From: Streptomyces sp. HD
GTDB lineage: Bacteria; Actinomycetota; Actinomycetes; Streptomycetales; Streptomycetaceae
Length of the DNA stretch: 64,000 nt
Assembly: GCF_028369295.1 (NCBI RefSeq)
Contig: NZ_JAQMYP010000021.1
Span: forward strand, 62,001 to 126,000
Direction of reading: 5' to 3'
Shown here: positions 18,086-26,434 of the stretch, piece by piece
How positions within the stretch are numbered: position 1 is the first letter of the stretch
How the letters are laid out: every line of letters begins with the position of its first letter
Made by a program: the position numbers and the translations under genes
The notes under the pieces: model-generated
Told to the model about the DNA's origin: nothing
The model's database searches: none
What the model saw: only the letters and a program-made list of their open reading frames with translations

Positions 18086-19093
18086 ATGTACGCGCGCGCA
18101 GTAGCCGCCACGACGACCGCGCTCCTGGGAACCGCCGCTCTCCTCCTTCCCGCCTCCGACGCCCGGGCCGGCGCCGCGCATCCCACGGTCATCGCCCACC
18201 GGGGGGCCTCCGCATACGCCCCCGAGAACACACTGGCCGCCGTGGACAAGGCCGCCGAACTGGGCATCAGCTGGGTAGAGAACGACGTACAGCGCACCAA
18301 GGACGGCGAACTGGTCGTCCTCCACGACGACAACCTCAAGCGCACGACCGACGTGGAACAGGTCTTCCCCGACCGGGCGCCCTGGAAGGTGAAGGACTTC
18401 ACCGCCGCCGAGATCGCCCGTCTGGACGCGGGCAGCTGGTTCAGCCCCAAGTACGCGGGCACGCGCGTGCCGACGCTGGAACGGTTCATGGACCGTCTGG
18501 AGCTGCACCATCAGAAGCTGCTCCTGGAGATCAAGAACCCCGAGCTGTACCCGGGCATCGAGCGGCAGACCCTCAAAGTGCTGGACGACGAGGGATGGCT
18601 TGATCCGCACCACCTCGCGAGCCGGCTGATCGTGCAGAGCTTCGGCGCCGACAGCATCCGGACCGTCCACGATCTGAGGCCCGCCGTCAAGACCGGCTTC
18701 CTCGGGACGCCACCCGAGGCGGACCTGGCCGGGTACGCGGCCTTCGCCGACCAGATCAACCCGTCGTACAGCTCCATCTCCAGGGGCTACGTCGCCTCCG
18801 TCCACGCCCTCACGGGACCCCACGGCAGGCCGATGGAGGTCTTCACCTGGACGGTGAACGACTCGGACACCGCCCGACTGGTCGCGGGGTACGGCGTGGA
18901 CGGCATCATCTCCAACAAGCCCGACGTGGTGCGGGACGCCCTGCCCACGGGCCTGAGGCCCGGCCACGAGTCGGCGACGCCCGCTCCCGGGGCGTTGTCA
19001 GTGGCGGGTCGTACGGTGAGCACATGGACAGCCAAGGGCAGTACGAGCAGCAGGTCGTGTGGGCCGTCGTCGGTACCGACATCGGTCCTCTGA
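18086..19093 (+). CDS. glpQ: Secreted glycerophosphodiester phosphodiesterase
   Basis: Hydrolyses glycerophosphodiesters to glycerol-3-phosphate and an alcohol outside the cell. The N terminus is a signal peptide (MYARAVAATTTALLGTAALLLP...ARA, cut near residue 27). GDPD motifs follow: VIAHRGASAYAPENTLAAV with catalytic His/Arg, WVENDVQRTKDGELVVLHDD with the metal-binding Glu/Asp, and VFTWTVND...DGIISNKPD at the end of the barrel. The family normally ends near residue 292; the last ~40 codons are not conserved and overlap the promoter and the first 70 bases of ogt. S. coelicolor has a phosphate-regulated paralogue called glpQ2 in a similar place (memory). No clear PHO box was found upstream. 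Confidence 0.9.
   Translation: MYARAVAATTTALLGTAALLLPASDARAGAAHPTVIAHRGASAYAPENTLAAVDKAAELGISWVENDVQRTKDGELVVLHDDNLKRTTDVEQVFPDRAPWKVKDFTAAEIARLDAGSWFSPKYAGTRVPTLERFMDRLELHHQKLLLEIKNPELYPGIERQTLKVLDDEGWLDPHHLASRLIVQSFGADSIRTVHDLRPAVKTGFLGTPPEADLAGYAAFADQINPSYSSISRGYVASVHALTGPHGRPMEVFTWTVNDSDTARLVAGYGVDGIISNKPDVVRDALPTGLRPGHESATPAPGALSVAGRTVSTWTAKGSTSSRSCGPSSVPTSVL
18995..19017 (+). promoter_or_regulatory. RecA-NDp/PafBC-type damage promoter of ogt
   Basis: TTGTCAGTG, GCGGGTCG, TACGGT, followed 6 bases later by the ogt ATG at 19024. Full consensus match, inside the 3' end of the phosphodiesterase reading frame. Confidence 0.85.
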
Positions 19094-19578
19094 TGCTGGC
19101 CGCGACCCGCGAAGGCCTGGTCAGCGTCGTGTTCCACGCCACCGGGAAGGTGCGTGAGAAGGCGCTCGACGGGCTGGCGTCGCGACTGGGCACCGAGCCG
19201 GTCGAGGCGCCCGACTCCCCGCTGCTGGCCGAGGCGATACGTCAGATGGAGGAGTACTTCGCGGGCTCTCGACACGACTTCGAGCTGCCGCTGGACTGGT
19301 CGCTGATCTCCGGCTTCAACCGGGAGGTGCTGCGGGAACTGGCCGCCGGTGTCCCGTACGGCGCGGTCGTCGGGTACGGCGATCTGGCTGGTCGGGTCGG
19401 GCAGCCGGGCGCCGCCCAAGCGGTGGGGATGGCGATGGGCGCCAATCCGCTGCCTGTCGTGGTGCCCTGTCACCGGGTCGTGGAGAGTGACGGCGGCATC
19501 GGTGGGTTCGGGGGCGGGCTGGAGACCAAGCGGAAGCTGCTCGCGCTGGAGGGAGTGCTGCCGGAGCCGCTGTTCTGA
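19024..19578 (+). CDS. ogt: Methylated-DNA-[protein]-cysteine S-methyltransferase
   Basis: Suicide repair protein that moves the methyl group from O6-methylguanine or O4-methylthymine to its own cysteine. The 184-residue product has the active site VVPCHRVV with acceptor C149, the helix-turn-helix Arg finger region YGDLAGRVGQPGAAQAVGMAMGANP, and the closing GGFGGGLETKRKLLALEG. There is no ribosome site; the ATG follows the -10 box by 6 bases, so the mRNA is probably leaderless and damage-inducible. It overlaps the end of the upstream phosphodiesterase frame by 70 bases. Confidence 0.96.
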   Translation: MDSQGQYEQQVVWAVVGTDIGPLMLAATREGLVSVVFHATGKVREKALDGLASRLGTEPVEAPDSPLLAEAIRQMEEYFAGSRHDFELPLDWSLISGFNREVLRELAAGVPYGAVVGYGDLAGRVGQPGAAQAVGMAMGANPLPVVVPCHRVVESDGGIGGFGGGLETKRKLLALEGVLPEPLF

Positions 19579-19612
19579 GGGCTTCGTACCCATTCACCCG
19601 GTTGGTGTGGAC

Positions 19613-19677
19613 CTTCACAGGGTGAAGCACGGCACTTCATCGGGTTGGGCCCGGTCTCTCACCGGCTGGGCCCAGCC
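19613..19677 (+). other. Two short palindromes between ogt and the MFS gene
   Basis: CTTCAC-AGG-GTGAAG (19613-19627) and the spacerless palindrome GGCTGGGCCCAGCC (19664-19677) lie in the 234-base gap after ogt. They may be a weak terminator or operators for the MFS gene; nothing else was seen in the gap. Confidence 0.35.
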
Positions 19678-19812
19678 CTTCACCGTTGGGCAGGCGAGAG
19701 AAGAGGGGGAGACTGCGCCTGTGATGACACTTTTCACCCATGTGTACGCGGCCGGTCCGGTGCGCTGTCCTCGGTCGGCCGGTGCGGCCCGCGGCACGGC
19801 CGGGTGTACTTC

Positions 19813-21108
19813 GTGACGGCCGTCGAGCGGCAGGTCGTCGCGCCCGTCACGCCCGACCGGCTCTCGGCCCTGCGGCGCCGTACAACGGCCGTGCTGATCG
19901 CGACGCAGATACTGGGCGGGCTGGGCGTGGCCACCGGCATCGCGCTCGCGGCCGTGCTGGCCACGGAGGTCAGCGGCACCGAGTCGCTGTCCGGCCTCGC
20001 ACCCACCGCGACCGTCACCGGCACAGCGGTGCTGTCGATGCCGCTGGCCGCGCTGATGAACGCCCGCGGGCGGCGTCCCGGGCTCGTGCTGGCCTATCTC
20101 ATCGGGGCGGTGGGCGCCGGTGTCGCGGTGATCGCGGCCCGGATCGGCAGCTTTCCGCTGCTGCTGTGCGGGATGGCGGCGTTCGGCGCGGCCTCGTCGG
20201 CGAATCTGCAGGCGCGGTTCGCGGCCGCCGATCTGGCCGAACCGGAGCGGCGGGCCCGGGCGATCTCCCTGGTCGTGTGGGCGACGACCATCGGCGCGGT
20301 CCTCGGCCCGAACATCGCCGCGCCCGCCGGTCGCAGTGTCACCGGCCTCGGGATACCCGCGGCGGCCGGTCCGTTCCTGTGGGCGGCGGGGATCTTCCTG
20401 ATATCCGCGGTCGTGGTGGCCGTACTGCTGCGGCCGGACCCACTGCTGACGGCGCGTGCGCTCGAACCGGCCGGGGAGCAGTCACCGGCGGCACGTTCGC
20501 TGCGCGCCGGGCTGACGGCCGTGGCCGCCTCGCCGCGGGCGCGGCTCGCGGTGGTGACGGTTGCCGTGGCGCACACGGCGATGGTCTCGGTGATGTCGAT
20601 GACCCCGGTCGACCTCGCGCACCACGGTGCGGGTATCGATCTGATCGGGCTGGTCATCAGCGGGCACATCGCCGGCATGTACGCGTTCGCGCCCCTCATG
20701 GGGCGACTGTCGGACCGGCTGGGGCGGCTGTCCGGGATCGGGCTCGCCGTGGGGCTGCTGGCATGCGCGGTGTTCCTCGCCGGTACGGCGGGCGGCAGTC
20801 ACGGGCAGACGGCCCTCGGACTCTTCGTGCTGGGGCTCGGGTGGTCCGCGGCGCTCGTCTCCGGCTCCGCGCTGCTCACGGACTCCGTGCCGCAGCCCGC
20901 GCGGGCCGCCGCTCAGGGGCTGTCGGACCTGATCATGAACGCCTCCGCGGGCATCGGCGGGGCGGCCGCAGGGCTCGTGGTCGCCCAGGCGAGCTACGGC
21001 TGGCTGAACCTCGCCGCCGCGTGTCTGCTGCTGCCGTTGGCGGCGCTGGCACTGTTCACGCGGGGAAGGCCGGGAACGCGGGCGAAGGACGTTCCGGCGA
21101 GCGGCTGA
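19813..21108 (+). CDS. MFS transporter, probable exporter
   Basis: A ~431-residue 12-TM major facilitator protein. Visible marks are LMNARGRRPGLVLAYLIGAVGAG (motif A type loop after TM2), VVWATTIGAVLGPNIAAPAGRSV (motif C-like, exporter type, TM5) and GRLSDRLGRLSGIGLA in the second half. Substrate unknown. No ribosome site is obvious. GTG at 19813 (MTAVERQVV...) is preferred because residues upstream look non-coding, but GTG at 19804 is equally possible. It follows ogt in the same direction by about 230 bases and probably has its own promoter. Confidence 0.82.
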   Translation: MTAVERQVVAPVTPDRLSALRRRTTAVLIATQILGGLGVATGIALAAVLATEVSGTESLSGLAPTATVTGTAVLSMPLAALMNARGRRPGLVLAYLIGAVGAGVAVIAARIGSFPLLLCGMAAFGAASSANLQARFAAADLAEPERRARAISLVVWATTIGAVLGPNIAAPAGRSVTGLGIPAAAGPFLWAAGIFLISAVVVAVLLRPDPLLTARALEPAGEQSPAARSLRAGLTAVAASPRARLAVVTVAVAHTAMVSVMSMTPVDLAHHGAGIDLIGLVISGHIAGMYAFAPLMGRLSDRLGRLSGIGLAVGLLACAVFLAGTAGGSHGQTALGLFVLGLGWSAALVSGSALLTDSVPQPARAAAQGLSDLIMNASAGIGGAAAGLVVAQASYGWLNLAAACLLLPLAALALFTRGRPGTRAKDVPASG

Positions 21109-21245
21109 CGCTCCAGGGCGTGGCTGACGTTATGCCCTGTTCTGCCAGGGAAGCCGGAGGCCGTGTGTGCTCTCCGGTTGCCACACGATGGCCGGCCGGA
21201 TCAGAGCACCGGTAGCGGACTCCGCCGTGCGCACAGCCGCCGGCA

Positions 21246-21293
21246 CCGTACGGGCTGGTCCTCGGACACGAGATCACCGGAGAGGCCGTCGAA
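21246..21293 (+). pseudogene. Remnant of a zinc-dependent alcohol/formaldehyde dehydrogenase
   Basis: In the 345-base gap 21109-21453, one frame reads PYGLVLGHEITGEAVE, the GHE catalytic-zinc segment of zinc alcohol dehydrogenases of the formaldehyde dehydrogenase type. An in-frame TAG lies upstream and similarity is lost after about 16 codons. This is probably a decayed fragment. No other gene was seen in the gap. Confidence 0.35.
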
Positions 21294-21419
21294 CGGCGGC
21301 CAGACGCGGGCCCATGGTCCGAACGCCCAGGAGGGGCCCGCCACGGTCCTCAACTCGCCGCACCAGCAGGCCCTAGGTCTCCGGCCAGGGCCGGCGTCCG
21401 CCTCCGGGCCGATGTCTCA

Positions 21420-21443
21420 GGGGGCCACGCGTGCGTGGCCCCC
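21420..21443. terminator. Hairpin terminator between the MFS and VOC genes
   Basis: Perfect 11-base arms GGGGGCCACGC / GCGTGGCCCCC with a 2-base loop, ending 10 bases from the 3' end of the minus-strand VOC gene; can serve both converging genes. Confidence 0.75.
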
Positions 21444-21453
21444 TCTCGGCACG

Positions 21454-21882
21454 CTAGTCGTAGTGCCGGGCCTCGAAGACGTTGCCGTCGGGGTCGCGGA
21501 AGTAGAAGCTGCGCTTGGCGTTGCCGCGGGCGCCGAAGGAGCCGTGGGACATGTCCGTCACGGGTGTGGCGCGCTCCTCCAGACGGGCGCGCAGGGCGTC
21601 GAAGTCGTGGCCGGGCAGCGCCAGGCAGACATGGTTGACCGGGTGGCCGGAGCTCTCGGCGGCGCCCGGCAGCATCGTCATGCGCTCCGCCATGGTGAGC
21701 GGCATGAGGTCGAGGATGGTCTCCTCGTTGAGACGTACCGAGGGGAACGAAACGGCCCCCGCGGAGAACTCCGAGAGCCTGATCGGCTCCATGCCGACCG
21801 CCTTCTCGAAGAAGTCGGCCGACGCCATCGGGTCACGGACCCAAAGGACGACATGGTCGAGACGTGCGGTGTTGTCCATCAT
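21454..21882 (-). CDS. VOC-superfamily (glyoxalase/dioxygenase-fold) protein
   Basis: A 141-142 residue single VOC domain: LDHVVLWVRDPMASADFFEKAVGM at the N terminus, HPVNHVCLALPGHDFDALRARL in the middle and KRSFYFRDPDGNVFEARHYD at the end. Candidate metal ligands are H at LDHV, H in NHVC and E in VFEARH, so a metal-dependent lyase, dioxygenase or resistance protein is possible. Two ATGs are adjacent (21882, 21879) and neither has a good ribosome site. A much longer open frame upstream is antisense to psuG and was rejected. It is divergent from psuG across about 100 bases. Confidence 0.85.
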   Translation of the reverse strand: MMDNTARLDHVVLWVRDPMASADFFEKAVGMEPIRLSEFSAGAVSFPSVRLNEETILDLMPLTMAERMTMLPGAAESSGHPVNHVCLALPGHDFDALRARLEERATPVTDMSHGSFGARGNAKRSFYFRDPDGNVFEARHYD

Positions 21883-21982
21883 GCAGCCAAGGCTGGTGTC
21901 GTCCGCCACAGGCTGCAAGGGGTTTGATCGGGCGCGGCACCCGCCAGAGATGAGGGAGTACCGACAGACAGGAGGCAGGCGC

Positions 21983-22891
21983 GTGGTGCTGGTGGTGTCC
22001 GAAGAGGTACGGGAGGCGATTGACGCGCGTCGACCCGTGGTGGCCCTGGAGTCCACGATCATCGCGCACGGGCTGCCTCGCCCACGCAATCTGCAGGTGG
22101 CACTGGAGCTGGAAAACGTCGTACGGCAGGAGGGTGCCGTCCCCGCGACGATCGCCGTGCTGGACGGGCGGCCCCACGTCGGACTCGACAAGGAGCAGCT
22201 GGAGCGGATCGCCAACGAGGACGGGATCCGCAAGCTGGGCCACCGTGATCTGCCGCTCGCGGTGGCCTCCGGGGCGAGTGGGGCGACCACGGTGTCGGCG
22301 ACTGCGCTGCTGGCGGCCCTCGCGGGCGTCCGGGTGTTCGCGACGGGTGGGCTCGGCGGTGTGCACCGGGAGTGGACGGTGACGCAGGACGAGTCGGCCG
22401 ATCTGGGGCTCCTGGCGCGTACGCGGATCACGGTGGTGTGCGCCGGGGTGAAGTCGATCCTGGATGTCCCGGCGACTCTGCAGCGCCTGGAGACGCTGGG
22501 CGTCGCGGTGGCCGGTTACCGCACGGAGCACTTCCCCGGCTTCTATCTCTCCGACTCGGGGCACCCGGTGGACTGGACGCTCCAGTCGCCGGGGGAAGTG
22601 GCCGAGGTGATGCGCGCTCAGGACGCGCTCCACGGGCCCGAGTCGGCGCTGATCGTCGCCAATCCGGTGCCGGAGGAGGAGCAGCTCGATCCCGAACTGC
22701 ACACGCGTGTGCTCGCCGAAGCGCTGCACGCGTGCGAGGAGCAGGGCATAACCGGCCAGGCGGTCACGCCGTTCCTGTTGGGCTACTTGGTACGGCACAC
22801 GGACGGGGCCTCGCTGAGCGCCAATCTCGCGGCGGTGCGCGGCAACGTACGGCTCGCTGGGCGGATCGCGGCGGCGTGGGCCGGGGCGTGA
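21983..22891 (+). CDS. psuG: Pseudouridine-5'-phosphate glycosidase
   Basis: Splits pseudouridine 5'-phosphate into uracil and ribose 5-phosphate by breaking the C-C glycosidic bond; cytoplasmic, Mn-dependent in characterised enzymes. The 302-residue product has the family marks VVALESTIIAHGLPRPRNLQVA, VPATIAVLDGRPHVGL, ASGASGATTVSATALLA, VFATGGLGGVHR, VVCAGVKSILDVPATL, HFPGFYLSDSG and NPVPEEEQLD. Start at GTG 21983 with GGAGG 7 bases upstream; the adjacent GTG at 21986 is an alternative. The kinase that makes its substrate follows 7 bases downstream, so the two form the pseudouridine salvage operon. Confidence 0.96.
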   Translation: MVLVVSEEVREAIDARRPVVALESTIIAHGLPRPRNLQVALELENVVRQEGAVPATIAVLDGRPHVGLDKEQLERIANEDGIRKLGHRDLPLAVASGASGATTVSATALLAALAGVRVFATGGLGGVHREWTVTQDESADLGLLARTRITVVCAGVKSILDVPATLQRLETLGVAVAGYRTEHFPGFYLSDSGHPVDWTLQSPGEVAEVMRAQDALHGPESALIVANPVPEEEQLDPELHTRVLAEALHACEEQGITGQAVTPFLLGYLVRHTDGASLSANLAAVRGNVRLAGRIAAAWAGA

Positions 22892-22898
22892 GCCGGAC

Positions 22899-23939
22899 AT
22901 GACCGGGACGGGGGCACGCGGAGCCGGGAGCGAGACGGGCGGTCGCGGACCGGTGAGCGCGGCAGCGGCGCGCGAGCCCGGCAGCGGCGAGGCAGTGTCT
23001 GGCGGTTCAGTGCGGGGACCGTCCGGCAGCGGCGCCTCCGACGGCGCGCTGCTGGTCGTCGGGGACGTGGTGACCGACGTCATCGCCCGGCACCGGGGGG
23101 CGCTCGCCTCGGGCACGGACACGGCCGCGGCCATCCGGACGGTTCCGGGCGGCGCGGGCGCCAACGTGGCCTGCTGGGCAGCGCGTTGGGGCTGTGCGGA
23201 CGTGCGGTTGCTGGGGCGAGTGGGCGCGGACACGGCCGCGTGGCACGAGCAGGAGCTGACCGCGAGCGGAGTGCGGCCCACTCTCGTCGTGGATCCGCAG
23301 GCGCCGACCGGGACGGTGATCTGTCTGGTCGACACGGGCGACGCGGCCGAGCGGACGTTTCTCACCGACAGCGGCGCGTCTCTCCGGCTGGAGCCCGCCG
23401 ACTGGTCGGACGCGCTGCTCGACGGTGTCGCCCGGCTGCATCTGTCGGGCTACCTGCTGTTCTCCGAGCCGGGCCGGGCGTTCGTGCGAGTGGCTCTGGA
23501 GGCGGCACGCGCGCGTGGCGTGCCGACGAGTCTGGATCCGGCGTCGGCGGGCTTCCTCGCGAAGCTGGGCGTCGACCGTTTCCTGGCACTGGTGGAGGGC
23601 TTGGACGTGCTGCTGCCGAGCCGAGACGAGGCGTGTCTGCTCACGGGGCTGCCCGATGCGACGGACGCGGCGGCCAAGTTGAGCCGACATGTCCCGCTGG
23701 TGGTCGCCAAGCAGGGCTCGGACGGCGCACTGGTTGCCCGGTCGGGCAGCGTGAGCGCCCACGTCAAGGCCGTGCCGGCGGCAGCGAGGGACACCACAGG
23801 TGCGGGCGACGCCTTCACCGGTGCCTTCCTCGCTGCATTGCTGACGGGCGCCGGACCGGAGGACGCGGCTCGCGAGGGGTGCCGGGCGGGGGCGCTGGCG
23901 GTGGAGCGGGTGGGCGGGAGACCGCCGCGGCCGGGGTGA
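22899..23939 (+). CDS. psuK: PfkB-family kinase, probable pseudouridine kinase
   Basis: A 346-residue ribokinase-family enzyme. After a variable ~48-residue Gly/Ser-rich N terminus come VVGDVVTDVIARH, TVPGGAGANVACWAARWG, LLPSRDEACLLTG and the signature DTTGAGDAFTGAFLAALL with the catalytic Asp. Its place 7 bases after psuG suggests it phosphorylates pseudouridine to the PsuG substrate (context inference; the family also includes ribokinase and adenosine kinase). The ATG at 22899 immediately follows psuG. The long N terminus is atypical, so an internal start near residue 40 is conceivable. Confidence 0.88.
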   Translation: MTGTGARGAGSETGGRGPVSAAAAREPGSGEAVSGGSVRGPSGSGASDGALLVVGDVVTDVIARHRGALASGTDTAAAIRTVPGGAGANVACWAARWGCADVRLLGRVGADTAAWHEQELTASGVRPTLVVDPQAPTGTVICLVDTGDAAERTFLTDSGASLRLEPADWSDALLDGVARLHLSGYLLFSEPGRAFVRVALEAARARGVPTSLDPASAGFLAKLGVDRFLALVEGLDVLLPSRDEACLLTGLPDATDAAAKLSRHVPLVVAKQGSDGALVARSGSVSAHVKAVPAAARDTTGAGDAFTGAFLAALLTGAGPEDAAREGCRAGALAVERVGGRPPRPG

Positions 23940-23944
23940 CGGCT

Positions 23945-24114
23945 CATTCATACGGCAGTGGGCTGCGTACGGCAGCAGGCTTCACACGGCGGCGGGCTTC
24001 ACACGGCGGTGGGTTCGCATGGCGGGTGGGCTTCACACGGCGGTGGGTTCGCATGGCGGGTGGGCTTCACACGGCGGTGGGTTCGTATGGCGGGTGGGCC
24101 TCGTACGGCGGGTC
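23945..24114. repeat. 17-bp periodic array with three 34-bp higher-order units
   Basis: About ten 17-base units of the type CTTCACACGGCGGTGGG / TTCGCATGGCGGGTGGG follow psuK. The middle (23996-24097) is three near-identical 34-base copies, each made of two related 17-base halves; the edges are diverged. It lies between converging genes and is non-coding. Confidence 0.85.
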
Positions 24115-24159
24115 GACGCAACCGCCTCACGCTTCCCAACCTGAATCGCGTGCCCTTGC

Positions 24160-24954
24160 CTACGCCTTACGCCCCCACGCCGAGATCATCGGAGTCGCGG
24201 CCAGGTCCATGCCGCCGGTGGTGATGTTGGCGAGGTGGCGGTCGATGTCCTGATCGGTGGCATGGCCCGCGGTGACGAGCTGGTCGCGGAGCTCATGGAT
24301 GGTGGCGGACTCCAGGGCGGCGCACGCGGGTGAGGCGACCGGGAAGTGCACGTCGGCGACCACCCGGCGTAGTCCGGCCTCGCGGAGCAGGCGCGGGAGT
24401 CTGCGGCCGAAGGAAAGATCGGCGCCGCGGTCGGTGAGGAGGGTGCGGACGCCGTGACGGAGGCGATTCGCCAGTTGCTGGTCGGGGCCGTACTCGTCGG
24501 GGCAGAGCAGAGGCTGCAGGGCGGGGTCGGCTTCCTCGACCAGAAGTCGGCCGCCAGGGCGCAGGGCCTTGATCATCGACCGCAACGCCCGTTCGCGGTC
24601 CGGCACTTGAGAGAGGACCATCCGGGCGTGCACCATGTCGAACTCCTCCCCCGGCGGCTCCTCGGCACCCACATCGTGGACGCGGACGTCGACCGGTGGG
24701 CGCGCGGTGGGGGCGAGCGGTGAGGCGTCGGGGGCGGTCGCGACCACCTTTCCGGTCGGGCCGACCTTCTTGCCCAGCCAGGAGACCACCGAGGTGCCAC
24801 CCGCGCCCACCTCCCAGCAGCGCCAGCCGGGTCCGATGCCGAACTCTTCGAGGTAACGGAAGGTCGTGGGGTCGAAGACAGAGCCCAGGACGTCGCCATG
24901 CTCGCCCGCCTCGGCCCGTCGGTTGTCGAAGAGATACCCGTCGGTTCGCATCAT
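24160..24954 (-). CDS. SAM-dependent methyltransferase (class I)
   Basis: A 264-residue Rossmann-fold methyltransferase. Motif I is CWEVGAGGTSVVSWL, followed by VGPTGKVVATAPD (end of strand 2), FDMVHARMVLSQVPDRERALRSM (motif II/III region) and LRPGGRLLVEEAD (motif IV). A start at ATG 24954 or the adjacent 24951 is possible. The C-terminal third is helical and probably shapes the substrate pocket; the substrate is unknown. It converges with psuK and is divergent from corA across about 260 bases, in which a small CCCGG-TTTG-CCGGG hairpin and no gene were seen. Confidence 0.88.
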   Translation of the reverse strand: MMRTDGYLFDNRRAEAGEHGDVLGSVFDPTTFRYLEEFGIGPGWRCWEVGAGGTSVVSWLGKKVGPTGKVVATAPDASPLAPTARPPVDVRVHDVGAEEPPGEEFDMVHARMVLSQVPDRERALRSMIKALRPGGRLLVEEADPALQPLLCPDEYGPDQQLANRLRHGVRTLLTDRGADLSFGRRLPRLLREAGLRRVVADVHFPVASPACAALESATIHELRDQLVTAGHATDQDIDRHLANITTGGMDLAATPMISAWGRKA

Positions 24955-25215
24955 GTCGAGATCATCCCATTCACCCGGTTTGCCGGGAGTGGATGACGCT
25001 CGACAGGACGCCCTCGAATTCCAAACACCCCACTTCTGCTGCGCATATTCACCCCCGTCCCGGACAGCCGCATGGACGAAGTCCCTTCATCCACAGGCGG
25101 GAACAAAGCGGAATCCACTGTTCCCACAGGCTTACCCGCAGCTCACTCCCGCCTGGCAAACTGGCGGGCCAGGGCGCAGAGGATGCGGCGCGAGGAGCCA
25201 CGCAAGGAGTTCCAG

Positions 25216-26343
25216 ATGTCCATGGCAGGGAATCTGCGGAAGGTCACGGGCCTCGACAAGGTCGGCGGCCTCCGCAAGGTGGCACGGCTGGCTCGACGGC
25301 GCCCCAGAGTCGACCTCAGCCACCCCGCCCGGTCTCCGCTGGGCTCCTCGGTGGTGAACTGCGTGACGTACCGGGACGGGGTGCGGGTCCCGGAGAGCGG
25401 TGATCTGGTCGATGTCGTGCAGCGGGTGCGCAAGCGCGGAGCCGGGTTCGTCTGGCTCGGTCTCCATGAGCCGACGGACCAGGAGTTCGCGGGCATCGCC
25501 GAGTTGTTCGCCCTGCATCCGCTGGCGGTCGAGGACGCGGTCGAGGCACATCAGCGGCCGAAACTGGAGCACTACGACGAGACGCTGTTCGCGGTGTTCA
25601 AGACGGTCTGCTACGTCGAGCACGAGAAGCTCACGGCAACGAGCGAGGTCGTGAACACCGGCGAGATCATGGTGTTCGTCGGCCGGGACTTCGTGATCAC
25701 GGTGCGACACGGGCGGCACGGTTCGCTGGGACCGTTGCGCGAGGAGCTGGAGGCCGACCCCGAGCAGCTCGCCAAGGGGCCGGCGGCGGTGCTGCACGCG
25801 ATCGCGGACCATGTGGTCGACGACTATCTGAGCGTCACCGACTCGGTGCAGGAGGACATCGACGAGGTCGAGACGGACGTGTTCGCGGAGAACGGCGCGC
25901 GGGCCGACCCGGGGCGGATCTACCAGCTCAAGCGGGAACTGCTGGAGCTGAAGCGAGCCGTGGTTCCGCTCAGCCGCCCGCTGGAGAACCTGGCCACGCT
26001 GCCCATCCGGGTGGTCGAGCCGGAGATACAGGCGTACTTCCGCGATGTGTCCGACCATCTCCTGCGGGCCAAGGAGCAGATCTACGCCTTCGACGAGCTC
26101 CTGAACTCGATCCTGCAGGCGCACCTGGCGCAGGTCACCGTCGCACAGAACGAGGACATGCGGAAGATCACGGCCTGGGCCGCGATCATCGCCGTGCCGA
26201 CGATGGTGTGCGGGGTGTACGGAATGAACTTCAAGTACATGCCGGAGTTGGGTTGGACCTTCGGTTATCCGCTGGTCCTGGCCGTGATATCCGTCGCGTG
26301 CGTGGTGCTGTACCGCGGTTTCCGACGCAGCGGATGGCTCTGA
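25216..26343 (+). CDS. corA: CorA-family magnesium/cobalt transporter
   Basis: A 375-residue CorA channel subunit. A large acidic cytoplasmic N-terminal domain (VEDAVEAHQRPKLEHYDETLFAVFKT is typical) is followed by a long helix and two C-terminal TM helices; the first ends in the selectivity motif YGMNF. The C-terminal tail is basic (YRGFRRSGWL). Functions as a pentamer for Mg2+ or Co2+ uptake. ATG at 25216 with AAGGAG 6 bases upstream; an open frame extends upstream but lacks similarity. It is a single-gene unit. Confidence 0.95.
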   Translation: MSMAGNLRKVTGLDKVGGLRKVARLARRRPRVDLSHPARSPLGSSVVNCVTYRDGVRVPESGDLVDVVQRVRKRGAGFVWLGLHEPTDQEFAGIAELFALHPLAVEDAVEAHQRPKLEHYDETLFAVFKTVCYVEHEKLTATSEVVNTGEIMVFVGRDFVITVRHGRHGSLGPLREELEADPEQLAKGPAAVLHAIADHVVDDYLSVTDSVQEDIDEVETDVFAENGARADPGRIYQLKRELLELKRAVVPLSRPLENLATLPIRVVEPEIQAYFRDVSDHLLRAKEQIYAFDELLNSILQAHLAQVTVAQNEDMRKITAWAAIIAVPTMVCGVYGMNFKYMPELGWTFGYPLVLAVISVACVVLYRGFRRSGWL

Positions 26344-26434
26344 CGCTTCCCGCTGCCGCCTCAGGTACGTCCCCGCCCGGCACGGTCGGCCGGACGAGGA
26401 CGGCACAGCGGATGAGGGTGGGGCGTCCAGCGGG

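Noticed and set aside
21883..22431. Long N-terminal extension of the VOC protein
   Set aside because: Antisense to psuG and low-complexity; the VOC domain begins at 21879/21882.
23996..24097. 34-bp repeats considered as a CRISPR array
   Set aside because: The copies are directly adjacent without unique spacers, and there are no cas genes.
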